15,979 nt of DNA from JBBDSJ01 sp040905025 (GCA_040905025.1 JBBDSJ010000139.1:1-15979), one strand, 5' to 3'; positions 7,708-14,185 are shown, numbered from the stretch's first letter. Notes: generated by a model from the sequence alone, not told the origin. Numbers and translations are program-made.

Positions 7708-7980
7708 TTACATGCTGAACAAGTCAACATGGGAGCCCGTGCGCTCAAACCGGATCGAGATCGTGTCGGCCTTGTAGATGAGCAGCCAGTCCGGCTCGAT
7801 ATGCAGATCGAGCCAACCGTTCCATGCGCCTTTTAGCGGGTGGTCATGCAAGCGTGGCGGCAACGGCTCAGCATCGATCAGCCACTGCATGACGAGGCGT
7901 AATTTCGCCATATCCTTGCCCCGTTTCCTGGCGCGTTTTACATCGCGCTGGAACTGTCCGGAGTAGCTGGGTGTCCGCAC
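7708..7980 (-). CDS. yafQ: YafQ-type mRNA interferase toxin
   Basis: A 90-residue RelE-superfamily toxin closely resembling Escherichia coli YafQ (YSGQFQRDVK...RGKDM..L...HDHPLKGAW...HIEPDWLLIYK...RFERTGSHVDLF). YafQ is an endoribonuclease that cuts translating mRNA on the ribosome. Residues lining its active site are kept: H47 in DHPL, H60 and D64 in HIEPDW, and H84 in RTGSH. The start is GTG at 7980, immediately after the TGA of the antitoxin gene (7981-7983). The two are adjacent with no gap and are probably translationally coupled, which would keep toxin below antitoxin. The gene looks intact. It ends at TAA 7708-7710. Confidence 0.93.
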   Translation of the reverse strand: MRTPSYSGQFQRDVKRARKRGKDMAKLRLVMQWLIDAEPLPPRLHDHPLKGAWNGWLDLHIEPDWLLIYKADTISIRFERTGSHVDLFSM

Positions 7981-8241
7981 TCAGAGGCCCAGATCCCTGA
8001 ACAATGCTTCTGCGTCCTCGGCGCTGTGCACGTCTTCCCCGCGCTCGCTCTTGCGCAGGGTCGCGGCTGTCTGTTCATTCGGCACATGCACGGGAAACGG
8101 CACCGCTTTATCCCGCGCCACCCGCACAAGAGCCATGCGGATATAATCCGATACGGACAGGCCCATGGCCGCCAATGCCTTGGCGGCCTGCTTTTTCGTC
8201 TTCGCATCGATCCGGGCTCGAACCGTAGTATCGGCGGTCAT
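7981..8241 (-). CDS. dinJ: DinJ/RelB-family antitoxin
   Basis: An 86-residue antitoxin colinear with Escherichia coli DinJ (VRARID...KKQAAKALAAMGLSVSDYIR near the start; AVPF, PNEQT, DVHSAEDAEALFRDLGL towards the end). The N-terminal part is a ribbon-helix-helix DNA-binding fold (about residues 6-45). The C-terminal part wraps the YafQ toxin. It is first in the operon and is followed directly by yafQ. It should repress its own promoter through the palindrome at 8275-8288. ATG at 8241 has no good ribosome-binding site, so translation may depend on the short A/T-rich leader. Confidence 0.93.
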   Translation of the reverse strand: MTADTTVRARIDAKTKKQAAKALAAMGLSVSDYIRMALVRVARDKAVPFPVHVPNEQTAATLRKSERGEDVHSAEDAEALFRDLGL

Positions 8242-8274
8242 AGTTATATTCGCTAACTTTATTGGTGTGGCTAC

Positions 8275-8303
8275 ATTGTAGCTACAATCAGCAATGCCGG
8301 CAA
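8275..8303 (-). promoter_or_regulatory. Promoter and operator of dinJ-yafQ
   Basis: On the minus strand, TTGCCG (8303-8298), exactly 17 bases, then TACAAT (8280-8275). The -10 box lies inside the perfect 14-base palindrome attgtagctacaat (8275-8288). gctaca also recurs one half-site further on (8270-8275 and 8281-8286). A palindrome over the -10 box is the expected autoregulatory operator of a DinJ/RelB-type ribbon-helix-helix antitoxin. The predicted start is near 8268, about 27 bases before the dinJ ATG. Confidence 0.65.
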
Positions 8304-8345
8304 TGCCGACGTTGTCAATTTACTTCAGGCCGCGCTCGGCGCAGC

Positions 8346-8657
8346 CTATAGCGTTGAAGTAATCGTGGGAATAGTGTGGGTATCGACTTCGCGCTGCGCA
8401 TGCCAGGTATCGTAGGCGGCCTGCATGCGCAGCCACACCTCGGCACCATCACCGAACAGCTTGCCGAATCTGACCGCGACCGCCGGCGAGACCGGTTTGC
8501 GTTCCCCAATGACATCGTATAAATGCTGGCGTGAAATCCCCAGCAGGCGGGCAATCTCCGCCTTGCTGTGGCCGGTGGCCGGAATGATCTCGGTCAACAA
8601 CGCTCCCGGATGCGCTGGGCAGCGGTCGGGGTTGCGGCGGGCGGTATAGTCTTTCAT
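8346..8657 (-). CDS. higA: HigA-family antitoxin, XRE-type helix-turn-helix
   Basis: A 103-residue HigA/VapI-type antitoxin. PAHPGALLTEIIPATGHSKA leads into a helix-turn-helix at about residues 30-70 (EIARLLGISRQHLYDVIGER...VRFGKLFGDGAEVWLRMQAAYD), the family signature. It would bind the HigB toxin and repress the higB-higA promoter. It starts 14 bases after the higB stop with a good ribosome-binding site (agga, then ATG at 8657), giving toxin-first order as usual for higBA. The C-terminal tail after WHAQ is short and poorly conserved. The stop is TAG at 8348-8346. Confidence 0.93.
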   Translation of the reverse strand: MKDYTARRNPDRCPAHPGALLTEIIPATGHSKAEIARLLGISRQHLYDVIGERKPVSPAVAVRFGKLFGDGAEVWLRMQAAYDTWHAQREVDTHTIPTITSTL

Positions 8658-8671
8658 AACTTCATTCCTAC

Positions 8672-8950
8672 TCAGTGGTACTGCTCCAAATCGACTCGCC
8701 AGGCTTCGCCGGCCTCAAATTCAAAAGTGATGCACCAGGGGCCGTTGATATGCACACTGTAACGCCTTGGCTTGCGGCCTTGTAAGGGATGCAAATCAAA
8801 GCCCGGCAGATTCATTTCCTCCGGTCGCCTAGCGGCATCCAGACGGTCAAGCCGCAACAAAATACGCTGTTGCAGCCGCTGATCGATCCGCGAACTTTTG
8901 CCTATGGACCAGAGCTCGGCAAGCGTCTTGCTGCGAAAACTTCTAATCAT
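8672..8950 (-). CDS. higB: HigB-family mRNA interferase toxin (RelE superfamily)
   Basis: A 92-residue HigB toxin, a small RelE-fold ribonuclease that cleaves mRNA on the ribosome. Family hallmarks are MIRSFRSK at the N-terminus, a central NLPGFDLHPLQGRKPRRYSV and the C-terminal strands NGPWCITFEFEAGEAWRVDL ending EQYH. The start is ATG at 8950; a longer frame beginning with TTG at 8962 adds four residues absent from the family. There is no strong ribosome-binding site, which would fit low toxin synthesis. It is first in the operon, followed by higA. Upstream lies a cluster of small palindromes at 8963-8994, the likely HigA operator. It appears intact. Confidence 0.92.
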   Translation of the reverse strand: MIRSFRSKTLAELWSIGKSSRIDQRLQQRILLRLDRLDAARRPEEMNLPGFDLHPLQGRKPRRYSVHINGPWCITFEFEAGEAWRVDLEQYH

Positions 8951-8962
8951 AAGTGTAAGCAA

Positions 8963-8994
8963 TCAGCTGACAACTGTAAACAGTTAACTGACAA
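8963..8994. promoter_or_regulatory. Candidate HigA operator cluster
   Basis: Within 32 bases upstream of higB are three overlapping palindromes: tcagctga (8963-8970), aactgt-aa-acagtt (8972-8985) and cagttaactg (8981-8990). There is also a direct repeat ctgacaa (8967-8973 and 8988-8994) at a 21-base pitch, two helical turns. This density just before a helix-turn-helix-regulated operon suggests an autoregulatory operator. TTTACA (8980-8975) followed after 17 bases by TACACT (8957-8952) could be promoter boxes, but they sit too close to the ATG to be convincing. Confidence 0.5.
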
Positions 8995-9016
8995 TATTGA
9001 GGGTTCGTAGCCGGTT

Positions 9017-9691
9017 TCACAGCAGCCCGCGTTCGGCAAACGACACCGCCTCGCCATCGCCGATGACAATATGATCGAGCACACGCACGTCGATCAGGCC
9101 CAGCGCTTCGATCAGGCGCCGGGTGATGGCCTGGTCGCTGTGCGACGGTTCGGCGACGCCGGACGGGTGGTTGTGGGTGAGAATAACGGCGGCGGCGTTG
9201 TGCTTTAACGCCCGGCGCACGACTTCGCGTGGATGCACCGAGGCCGAGTCGATCGTGCCCTGGAACATTTCGTCAAAGCTGATCACGCGATGGCGGTTAT
9301 CAAGAAACAGGCAGGCAAATACTTCATGTGTATAACCGCGCAGGCGCGAGCGCAGGAAATCACGGGTTTGTTGCGGGCTGGTCAAAACATCTTCGCGTTC
9401 CAGCGTCGCGGCGAGATAGCGCCGGCCGAGCTCCAGACCGGCCTGCAAGTGTACATACTTGCTGGTGCCGAGTCCTTTAAAGGCACATAACGTCGCCTGA
9501 TCCGCGTCCAGCAGCGGGCGCAGCCCGCCGGTTTCGCTCAACAGTTCACGCGCCAGATCGACGGCACTTTTGCCACGCACGCCGGTGCGCAGGAAGATGG
9601 CCAGCAGTTCGGCATCGGACAGTACGGCACTGCCGCGGGTCAGCAGTTTTTCACGCGGCCGCTCGGCGGCGGGCCAAGTATGAATAGACAT
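9017..9691 (-). CDS. radC: RadC/JAB1-MPN-family protein
   Basis: A 224-residue RadC-family (UPF0758) protein. The N-terminal helix-hairpin-helix-like part (LLTRGSAVLSDAELLAIFLRTG...FKGLGTSKY) is followed by a JAMM metal-binding domain with H173-N-H175, S183 and D186 (HNHPSGVAEPSHSD), the complete zinc-protease-like signature. The molecular role of RadC is not established; the DNA-repair phenotype of the original radC102 mutant has been assigned to recG. There are two consecutive ATGs (9694, 9691). The near-perfect aaggaggt at 9703-9696 is only two bases from the first but five from the second, so I choose 9691. It is divergent from coaBC, and its upstream region is the hairpin repeat, so its promoter must lie in or beyond that element. 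Confidence 0.93.
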   Translation of the reverse strand: MSIHTWPAAERPREKLLTRGSAVLSDAELLAIFLRTGVRGKSAVDLARELLSETGGLRPLLDADQATLCAFKGLGTSKYVHLQAGLELGRRYLAATLEREDVLTSPQQTRDFLRSRLRGYTHEVFACLFLDNRHRVISFDEMFQGTIDSASVHPREVVRRALKHNAAAVILTHNHPSGVAEPSHSDQAITRRLIEALGLIDVRVLDHIVIGDGEAVSFAERGLL

Positions 9692-9695
9692 CATG

Positions 9696-9703
9696 ACCTC
9701 CTT
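9696..9703 (-). promoter_or_regulatory. Strong Shine-Dalgarno of radC that decides the start
   Basis: On the minus strand aaggaggt is a full anti-Shine-Dalgarno match. Spacing from ggagg is two bases to the ATG at 9694 and five to the ATG at 9691, favouring the latter. Confidence 0.75.
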
Positions 9704-9717
9704 GTCAGTTGGTGTTC

Positions 9718-9911
9718 CTAAGGAACCTCTGATTTATTCAGAGGTTCCTGCAGTACATGGATGTGCTGCCATTTTTCAATCATTTTATCTGATTGAAAAA
9801 TGAAGAAAATTGAAAATCACAATTTTCGATATTGCATCCTTTGCTTCGTAAACGCTACATCCATGTAGCACTGCTCGTGCTCTGATCATACATGGATGGA
9901 TTAATCAGAGC
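9718..9911. repeat. Hairpin-packed intergenic repeat element, copy A
   Basis: About 190 bases of almost continuous inverted repeats between radC and coaBC. S1: 12-bp perfect arms 9721-9732/9738-9749 (aggaacctctga). S2: 8 pairs, 9750-9757/9762-9769, loop tgga. S3: 12-bp perfect arms 9771-9782/9790-9801 (atttttcaatca). S4: 8-bp arms 9805-9812/9820-9827. S5: 7-bp arms 9854-9860/9863-9869 (gctacat). S6: 8-bp arms 9879-9886/9904-9911 (gctctgat). A core acatggatg recurs at 9755-9763 and 9890-9898, and inverted at 9858-9866. S2-S3 and the block around S5 recur, diverged, at 15853-15979. No open frame is convincing. It fits a non-autonomous mobile repeat or a structured RNA module. Confidence 0.75.
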
Positions 9912-9974
9912 TTTGCTAAATTAACTACAGAATGCCGGCTGGATCAAATCCGGGTCACTGGCGGAATTTTCGGT

Positions 9975-9980
9975 TACACT
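9975..9980 (+). promoter_or_regulatory. Possible -10 box of coaBC
   Basis: TACACT, preceded by ggt, lies eight bases before the ATG at 9989. No good -35 box is seen at 15-19 bases. If real, transcription would start at or within a base or two of the ATG, and no Shine-Dalgarno is present. Confidence 0.3.
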
Positions 9981-9988
9981 TTGGCCTT

Positions 9989-11251
9989 ATGTCGATACTG
10001 GCACAAAAGCGCATACTGGTTGGGGTAACCGGCGGAGTGGCCGCTTACAAAGCAGCCGAACTCGTGCGCCGTTTACGCGACGGTCAGGCCGAGGTTCGGG
10101 TGGTCATGACGCGCGGCGCGCAGGCCTTTATTACACCGCTGACTTTGCAGGCCGTGTCCGGCCAGCCCGTGCGCACCGAGTTGTTTGATACCGAGGCCGA
10201 AGCCGGAATGGGGCACATTGAACTGGCGCGCTGGGCCGATGCGGTGCTGGTCGCGCCGGCGAGTGCGAATTTCCTTGCCCGCCTGACCTACGGGCTGGCC
10301 GATGATTTGTTGACCACGCTGTGTCTGGCCACTGCAGCACCACTGTTGGTCGCACCGGCGATGAATCGGGTCATGTGGCACAATCCAGCGACGCAGGCCA
10401 ATCTGGTCACGTTGCGGGAACGCGGGGTACAGGTACTGGGACCGGCCAGCGGTGCCCAGGCCTGTGGCGAGACCGGTGCCGGCCGTATGTCGGAGCCGGC
10501 TGACCTGATTGCCAGCCTGGGTGAGCTATTTAACAGCGGCGAACTGGCCGGCCTGACGGTGGTGGTGACGGCCGGGCCGACCCGCGAGGCGCTGGATCCG
10601 GTCCGCTACATCAGCAATCGTAGTTCCGGACGCATGGGCTATGCCATCGCCTGCGCCGCCCGTGATGCCGGTGCGCGGGTGATTCTGGTCAGCGGCCCGG
10701 TCAATCTCGACACACCCGCCGGGATGGAAGTCGTCAGGGTGCAATCCGCAGCCGACATGCAACAGGCAGTTGCTAGCCATATCGACAGTGCGGATATTTT
10801 TATTGCCACTGCTGCCGTGGCTGACTATCGCGCCACGCGTCCGGCTGAACATAAAATGAAAAAACAGGCCGACGGCCTGGTGCTGTCACTTGAACGCACG
10901 CCGGATATTCTCGCCGGTGTTGCCGCGCGTACGCCGCCACCGTTTTGTGTCGGCTTCGCGGCTGAAACTGAAAATGTCGCCGCCTATGCACAGGCGAAGC
11001 TTGCGGCCAAACGGCTGGACCTGATCGCTGCCAATGAAGTTGGCGAACAACTCGGTTTTGACACTGATGACAACGCGCTGACGTTGTACTGGCCGGATAG
11101 TGCCGCGGGCACTCAATCACTGGCACTTGAACGCGCACCTAAAGTGCGGCTTGCGCGCGAACTGATTACCCATATTGCCAGACGCTATTATGCAAAACAC
11201 TCAGACACAAACCATTCAGGTCAAGGTAGTCAATCCGCGACTCGGCCGTGA
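9989..11251 (+). CDS. coaBC: Bifunctional phosphopantothenoylcysteine decarboxylase / phosphopantothenate-cysteine ligase
   Basis: A 420-residue CoaBC (Dfp), carrying out two successive steps of coenzyme A synthesis: CTP-dependent joining of cysteine to 4'-phosphopantothenate, then FMN-dependent decarboxylation to 4'-phosphopantetheine. The N-terminal CoaC flavoprotein domain has GVTGGVAAYKA, catalytic H76 (GHIELA) and the substrate motif PAMNRVMW (123-130). The C-terminal CoaB domain has RYISNRSSGRMG with N210 and the lysine motif HKMKKQ with K289. The frame is open from 9932, but ATG 9989 gives the normal N-terminus. The last 21 residues, after HIARRYY, extend past most homologues and overlap dut by 62 bases. 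It is the first gene of a plus-strand series and divergent from radC. Both catalytic halves look complete. Confidence 0.96.
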   Translation: MSILAQKRILVGVTGGVAAYKAAELVRRLRDGQAEVRVVMTRGAQAFITPLTLQAVSGQPVRTELFDTEAEAGMGHIELARWADAVLVAPASANFLARLTYGLADDLLTTLCLATAAPLLVAPAMNRVMWHNPATQANLVTLRERGVQVLGPASGAQACGETGAGRMSEPADLIASLGELFNSGELAGLTVVVTAGPTREALDPVRYISNRSSGRMGYAIACAARDAGARVILVSGPVNLDTPAGMEVVRVQSAADMQQAVASHIDSADIFIATAAVADYRATRPAEHKMKKQADGLVLSLERTPDILAGVAARTPPPFCVGFAAETENVAAYAQAKLAAKRLDLIAANEVGEQLGFDTDDNALTLYWPDSAAGTQSLALERAPKVRLARELITHIARRYYAKHSDTNHSGQGSQSATRP

Positions 11252-11657
11252 TTTTGAACTGCCACATTATGCAACCGATGGCTCAGCCGGCATGGACTTG
11301 CGTGCCTGCCTTGACGCTGCGATTACTGTCGCGCCGGGTCAGACACAGCTAATTCCCACCGGGCTGGCACTGAATATTGCCGACCCGGCACTGGCCGCCG
11401 TGATTCTGCCGCGTTCGGGACTCGGCCATAAACATGGCATCGTGCTGGGTAATCTGGTGGGTTTGATTGATTCGGACTACCAGGGTGAGTTGTTTATCTC
11501 CTGCTGGAATCGCGGCCATGAGTCTTTTACCATCGAACCTGGGGATCGCATTGCACAGTTGATGTTCGTGCCGGTAGTAAAAGCTGCCTTCGAAATAGTT
11601 GAAGACTTTACTGCAACGGCGCGTGGGGCGGGTGGCTTTGGCCATACCGGGATCTGA
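11190..11657 (+). CDS. dut: dUTP diphosphatase (dUTPase)
   Basis: A 155-residue trimeric dUTPase, hydrolysing dUTP to dUMP and pyrophosphate. It keeps uracil out of DNA and feeds dTMP synthesis. All five motifs are present: I SAGMDLRA (32-39), II PRSGLGHKHG (74-83), III GLIDSDYQGEL (91-101, catalytic D94), IV GDRIAQLM (118-125) and V RGAGGFGHTG (145-154, the mobile C-terminal arm). The first ATG is at 11190, and no ATG, GTG or TTG follows before the conserved core, so the gene truly overlaps coaBC by 62 bases; a TTG at 11175 is a less likely start. There is no clear ribosome-binding site, which suggests coupling to coaBC translation. The coaBC-dut order is conserved in gammaproteobacteria. 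Confidence 0.97.
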   Translation: MQNTQTQTIQVKVVNPRLGRDFELPHYATDGSAGMDLRACLDAAITVAPGQTQLIPTGLALNIADPALAAVILPRSGLGHKHGIVLGNLVGLIDSDYQGELFISCWNRGHESFTIEPGDRIAQLMFVPVVKAAFEIVEDFTATARGAGGFGHTGI

Positions 11658-11686
11658 ACGTTTACCTACCAGACTGAGAATTAACT

Positions 11687-14185
11687 ATGGACGGGCCTAT
11701 AAAACGCCGGCGCATCAAACGCCGTACCTTGCGTAATATTATTATCGGTGCGCTGGTGCTGACGATCGGCCTTGGCCTGATTTTCGGTGTCCGCAGCTAT
11801 TTCGACGCCAAGCAAGCGCGTGAAATGGAATTGTTGCAACGGCAGGCAGAAACAGCCAGTCAACAGGTAGCCGTCAGAACCAGTCAATCAATAGGTGTGC
11901 AGTTGGCCGAGCTGGATGCTGTTGCGGCTGATCCTGAAGTCCAGGCGGCGTTGCAGGCAAACGATACTCAAGCACTCGAAGCACTTGCCGACCGGCAGCG
12001 TGCCCGCTTTGACAAGGTTATCAACCTGCGCATTTTCACACCGCGCGGCTACGGTCTGGAGCCGGACGCGACCCCGCCGCTGACCTATGCATCACTGGAT
12101 CTGTTGAACAAGGCACGTGATGGTGAACAGATACGGGCCGAGTTGCATCGTCATGACAGTGATGATGCGCATATTGTCCTGATAAAGCGGGTTGAAGCCG
12201 CCGTTGGCAATTTACTGGGTTTGCTGCATTTGAGCCTGCAACCGGCGCTGGTTGAAGAAGCGCTGGCACGTGGTGACTTGGCCAATGGCCATTTTGAGAT
12301 TAAGCAGTTTGCTGACAATTCACCGCCGCTGGTGCTGTTTAGCGGCGGCAACCCGGCGTACAAGGGTCAGGCATTGTCCGCGGTTGCGCCGATCACCAAC
12401 ACGCGCTGGTCAGTAGAATTCTGGTTCGCGGCCGATGGCGCGCCGCCACCCGCTGATTTTGACAACCAGCTTGAGATCCCGTGGTGGACCCTGATCCTGA
12501 TCATTGCACTGATAGGTGCCGGTATCTTCTGGCGGCAGCGCGCTGGCACAAGCAGTGGATCGCTTGCGGCTGATAACGTCACTTATGATGGTGCCGTCAA
12601 GGCGTTGATGGAAGGTGTGCATCCGGGGCTGGAAAAACTGGTGCCGCATTTACCGGCCTACACCGGCCCGGCCAGTAATGCCGCTAGCGAAACGGCGGAT
12701 AAGCCGTCGGTGCCGCTGGAAGGCGACGATATCACCAGTATCGCTATACCTGCGAAAAAACCAACCGACAAGGCAGCCGAGACTGATTCGGCGCCACCCA
12801 AAAAATTCAATATTGCGGCCGGGATTTTCCGCGCCTATGATATTCGCGGCGTGGTTGAAACCGATTTGACGCCGGAAGCGGTGCATGAAATCGGCCGGGC
12901 GCTCGGCAGTGAAGCACGTGCGCGCAAGCAGGGCGGTATGGTGGTGGGTCGTGATGGCCGCACCCACAGCCCGGCTCTGTCTGAAGAACTGATCAAGGGC
13001 TTGCGTGCCAGCGGTGTGGATGTGATCGATATCGGTCAGGTGGCCACACCGGTGTTGTACTTTGCCACACACTACCTGGAGGCTCACAGTGGCGTGATGC
13101 TCACCGGCAGTCATAACGGGCCGGAATATAACGGTCTGAAAATGGTCCTGGCGGGTGAAACTCTGTCCGGTGATACGGTGCAGGCGTTGTACAAGCGTAT
13201 CCAGGAAGGCAAGTTCAGCAGTGGTCAGGGCAGCCTGCAAAGCGTCGATATTCTGAGTAATTACATACGCCGGATTGTGGAAGATATTCCGACAGCGCTG
13301 GGCAACAGTTTCAAGATTGTTGTTGATGCCGGCAATGGTGTCGCCGGCCAGATCGCGCCGCAGGTGTACAAGGCACTGGGCCATGATGTGGTTGAGCTGT
13401 TCTGTGATGTTGATGGCAACTTCCCCAATCATCACCCGGATCCGAGTCAGCCGGAGAATCTGCAGGCACTGATCGCAAAGGTCAAGGAGACCGGTGCCGA
13501 TATTGGTTTTGCGTTTGATGGTGACGGCGACCGGCTCGGTGTTGTCGATGGTGAAGGCAATATTATCTGGCCGGATCGGCAATTGATGCTGCTGGCCAAG
13601 GATGTGTTATCAAGGAATGCCGGCGCGACGATCATTTTTGATGTCAAATGCAGCCGTTATCTGAAAGCAATTATTGAACTGTCCGGTGGCAAGCCGTTGA
13701 TGTGGAAAACCGGCCATTCACTTATCAAGTCGAAGATGAAAGAAGTTAATGCACCGCTAGCCGGTGAGATGAGCGGTCATATCTTTTTCAAGGAACGCTG
13801 GTACGGGTTTGATGATGCCATTTATACCGGTGCCCGCATGCTGGAGATCCTGATGCAGTCGAAAGAAAAGCCGGTTGCCGTTTTTGCCGATTTGCCGGGC
13901 GGTATTGCGACACCGGAATTGCGTATTAATCTGGCTGAAACCGGACATGCCGATGTAATGCTGGCATTGCGCGACAAGCTGAATACGGACACTGCTGATC
14001 TGACCGACATTGATGGCCTGCGGCTGGATTTTGCCGATGGTTGGGGGCTGGTCAGACCATCAAATACGTCACCCTGTCTTGTCGCACGGTTTGAAGCCGA
14101 AGATGCTGCTGCACTTGAACGTATTCAGGGCGTATTCAAACAGGCATTGCTGGCGGTCAATCCCGACATGCAACTGCCGTTTTGA
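11687..14185 (+). CDS. algC: Phosphomannomutase/phosphoglucomutase with N-terminal membrane-anchored extracytoplasmic module
   Basis: An 832-residue protein interconverting the 6- and 1-phosphates of mannose and glucose for lipopolysaccharide and exopolysaccharide precursors. The catalytic part (about 378-832) is a full alpha-D-phosphohexomutase: AYDIRG (383-388), phosphoserine loop TGSHNGPEYNG with S475, metal loop DGDGDR (611-616), sugar loop GEMSGH (693-698) and phosphate-binding RPSNTSP (790-796). Before it are a basic N-terminus (KRRRIKRR), a membrane helix at 17-35, about 230 residues likely in the periplasm, a second helix at 266-282 and a polar linker of about 95 residues. The phosphoserine loop has G478 where Pseudomonas AlgC has proline. 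It starts 29 bases after dut behind a weak gag. Long AlgC forms with such an N-terminal part are known in gammaproteobacteria; what the outer domain senses is not known to me. Confidence 0.92.
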   Translation: MDGPIKRRRIKRRTLRNIIIGALVLTIGLGLIFGVRSYFDAKQAREMELLQRQAETASQQVAVRTSQSIGVQLAELDAVAADPEVQAALQANDTQALEALADRQRARFDKVINLRIFTPRGYGLEPDATPPLTYASLDLLNKARDGEQIRAELHRHDSDDAHIVLIKRVEAAVGNLLGLLHLSLQPALVEEALARGDLANGHFEIKQFADNSPPLVLFSGGNPAYKGQALSAVAPITNTRWSVEFWFAADGAPPPADFDNQLEIPWWTLILIIALIGAGIFWRQRAGTSSGSLAADNVTYDGAVKALMEGVHPGLEKLVPHLPAYTGPASNAASETADKPSVPLEGDDITSIAIPAKKPTDKAAETDSAPPKKFNIAAGIFRAYDIRGVVETDLTPEAVHEIGRALGSEARARKQGGMVVGRDGRTHSPALSEELIKGLRASGVDVIDIGQVATPVLYFATHYLEAHSGVMLTGSHNGPEYNGLKMVLAGETLSGDTVQALYKRIQEGKFSSGQGSLQSVDILSNYIRRIVEDIPTALGNSFKIVVDAGNGVAGQIAPQVYKALGHDVVELFCDVDGNFPNHHPDPSQPENLQALIAKVKETGADIGFAFDGDGDRLGVVDGEGNIIWPDRQLMLLAKDVLSRNAGATIIFDVKCSRYLKAIIELSGGKPLMWKTGHSLIKSKMKEVNAPLAGEMSGHIFFKERWYGFDDAIYTGARMLEILMQSKEKPVAVFADLPGGIATPELRINLAETGHADVMLALRDKLNTDTADLTDIDGLRLDFADGWGLVRPSNTSPCLVARFEAEDAAALERIQGVFKQALLAVNPDMQLPF

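Noticed and set aside
7648..7708. Inverted repeat acgcaaagc/gctttgcgt as a yafQ terminator
   Set aside because: The loop is 43 bases and no T-tract follows in the yafQ direction.
8315..8554. Minus-strand frame of 79 residues overlapping higA
   Set aside because: Out-of-frame shadow of the clear HigA antitoxin.
8946..8973. TTGTCA-16-TATGAT as promoter of higB
   Set aside because: The -10 box overlaps the ATG, so transcription would begin inside the gene.
9738..9801. S1-S3 hairpins as simple Rho-independent terminators of radC or coaBC
   Set aside because: They lie upstream of both genes, which diverge from this spacer, so neither transcript ends here; the T-rich arm of S3 is part of its stem.
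9718..9911. CRISPR array or integron attC site as explanation of the repeats between radC and coaBC
   Set aside because: Hairpins differ from each other, with no regular repeat-spacer pitch, and the attC core-site layout is absent.
12650..13582. 310-residue minus-strand open frame opposite algC
   Set aside because: Antisense to conserved catalytic motifs of AlgC, no domain recognised; a shadow frame.
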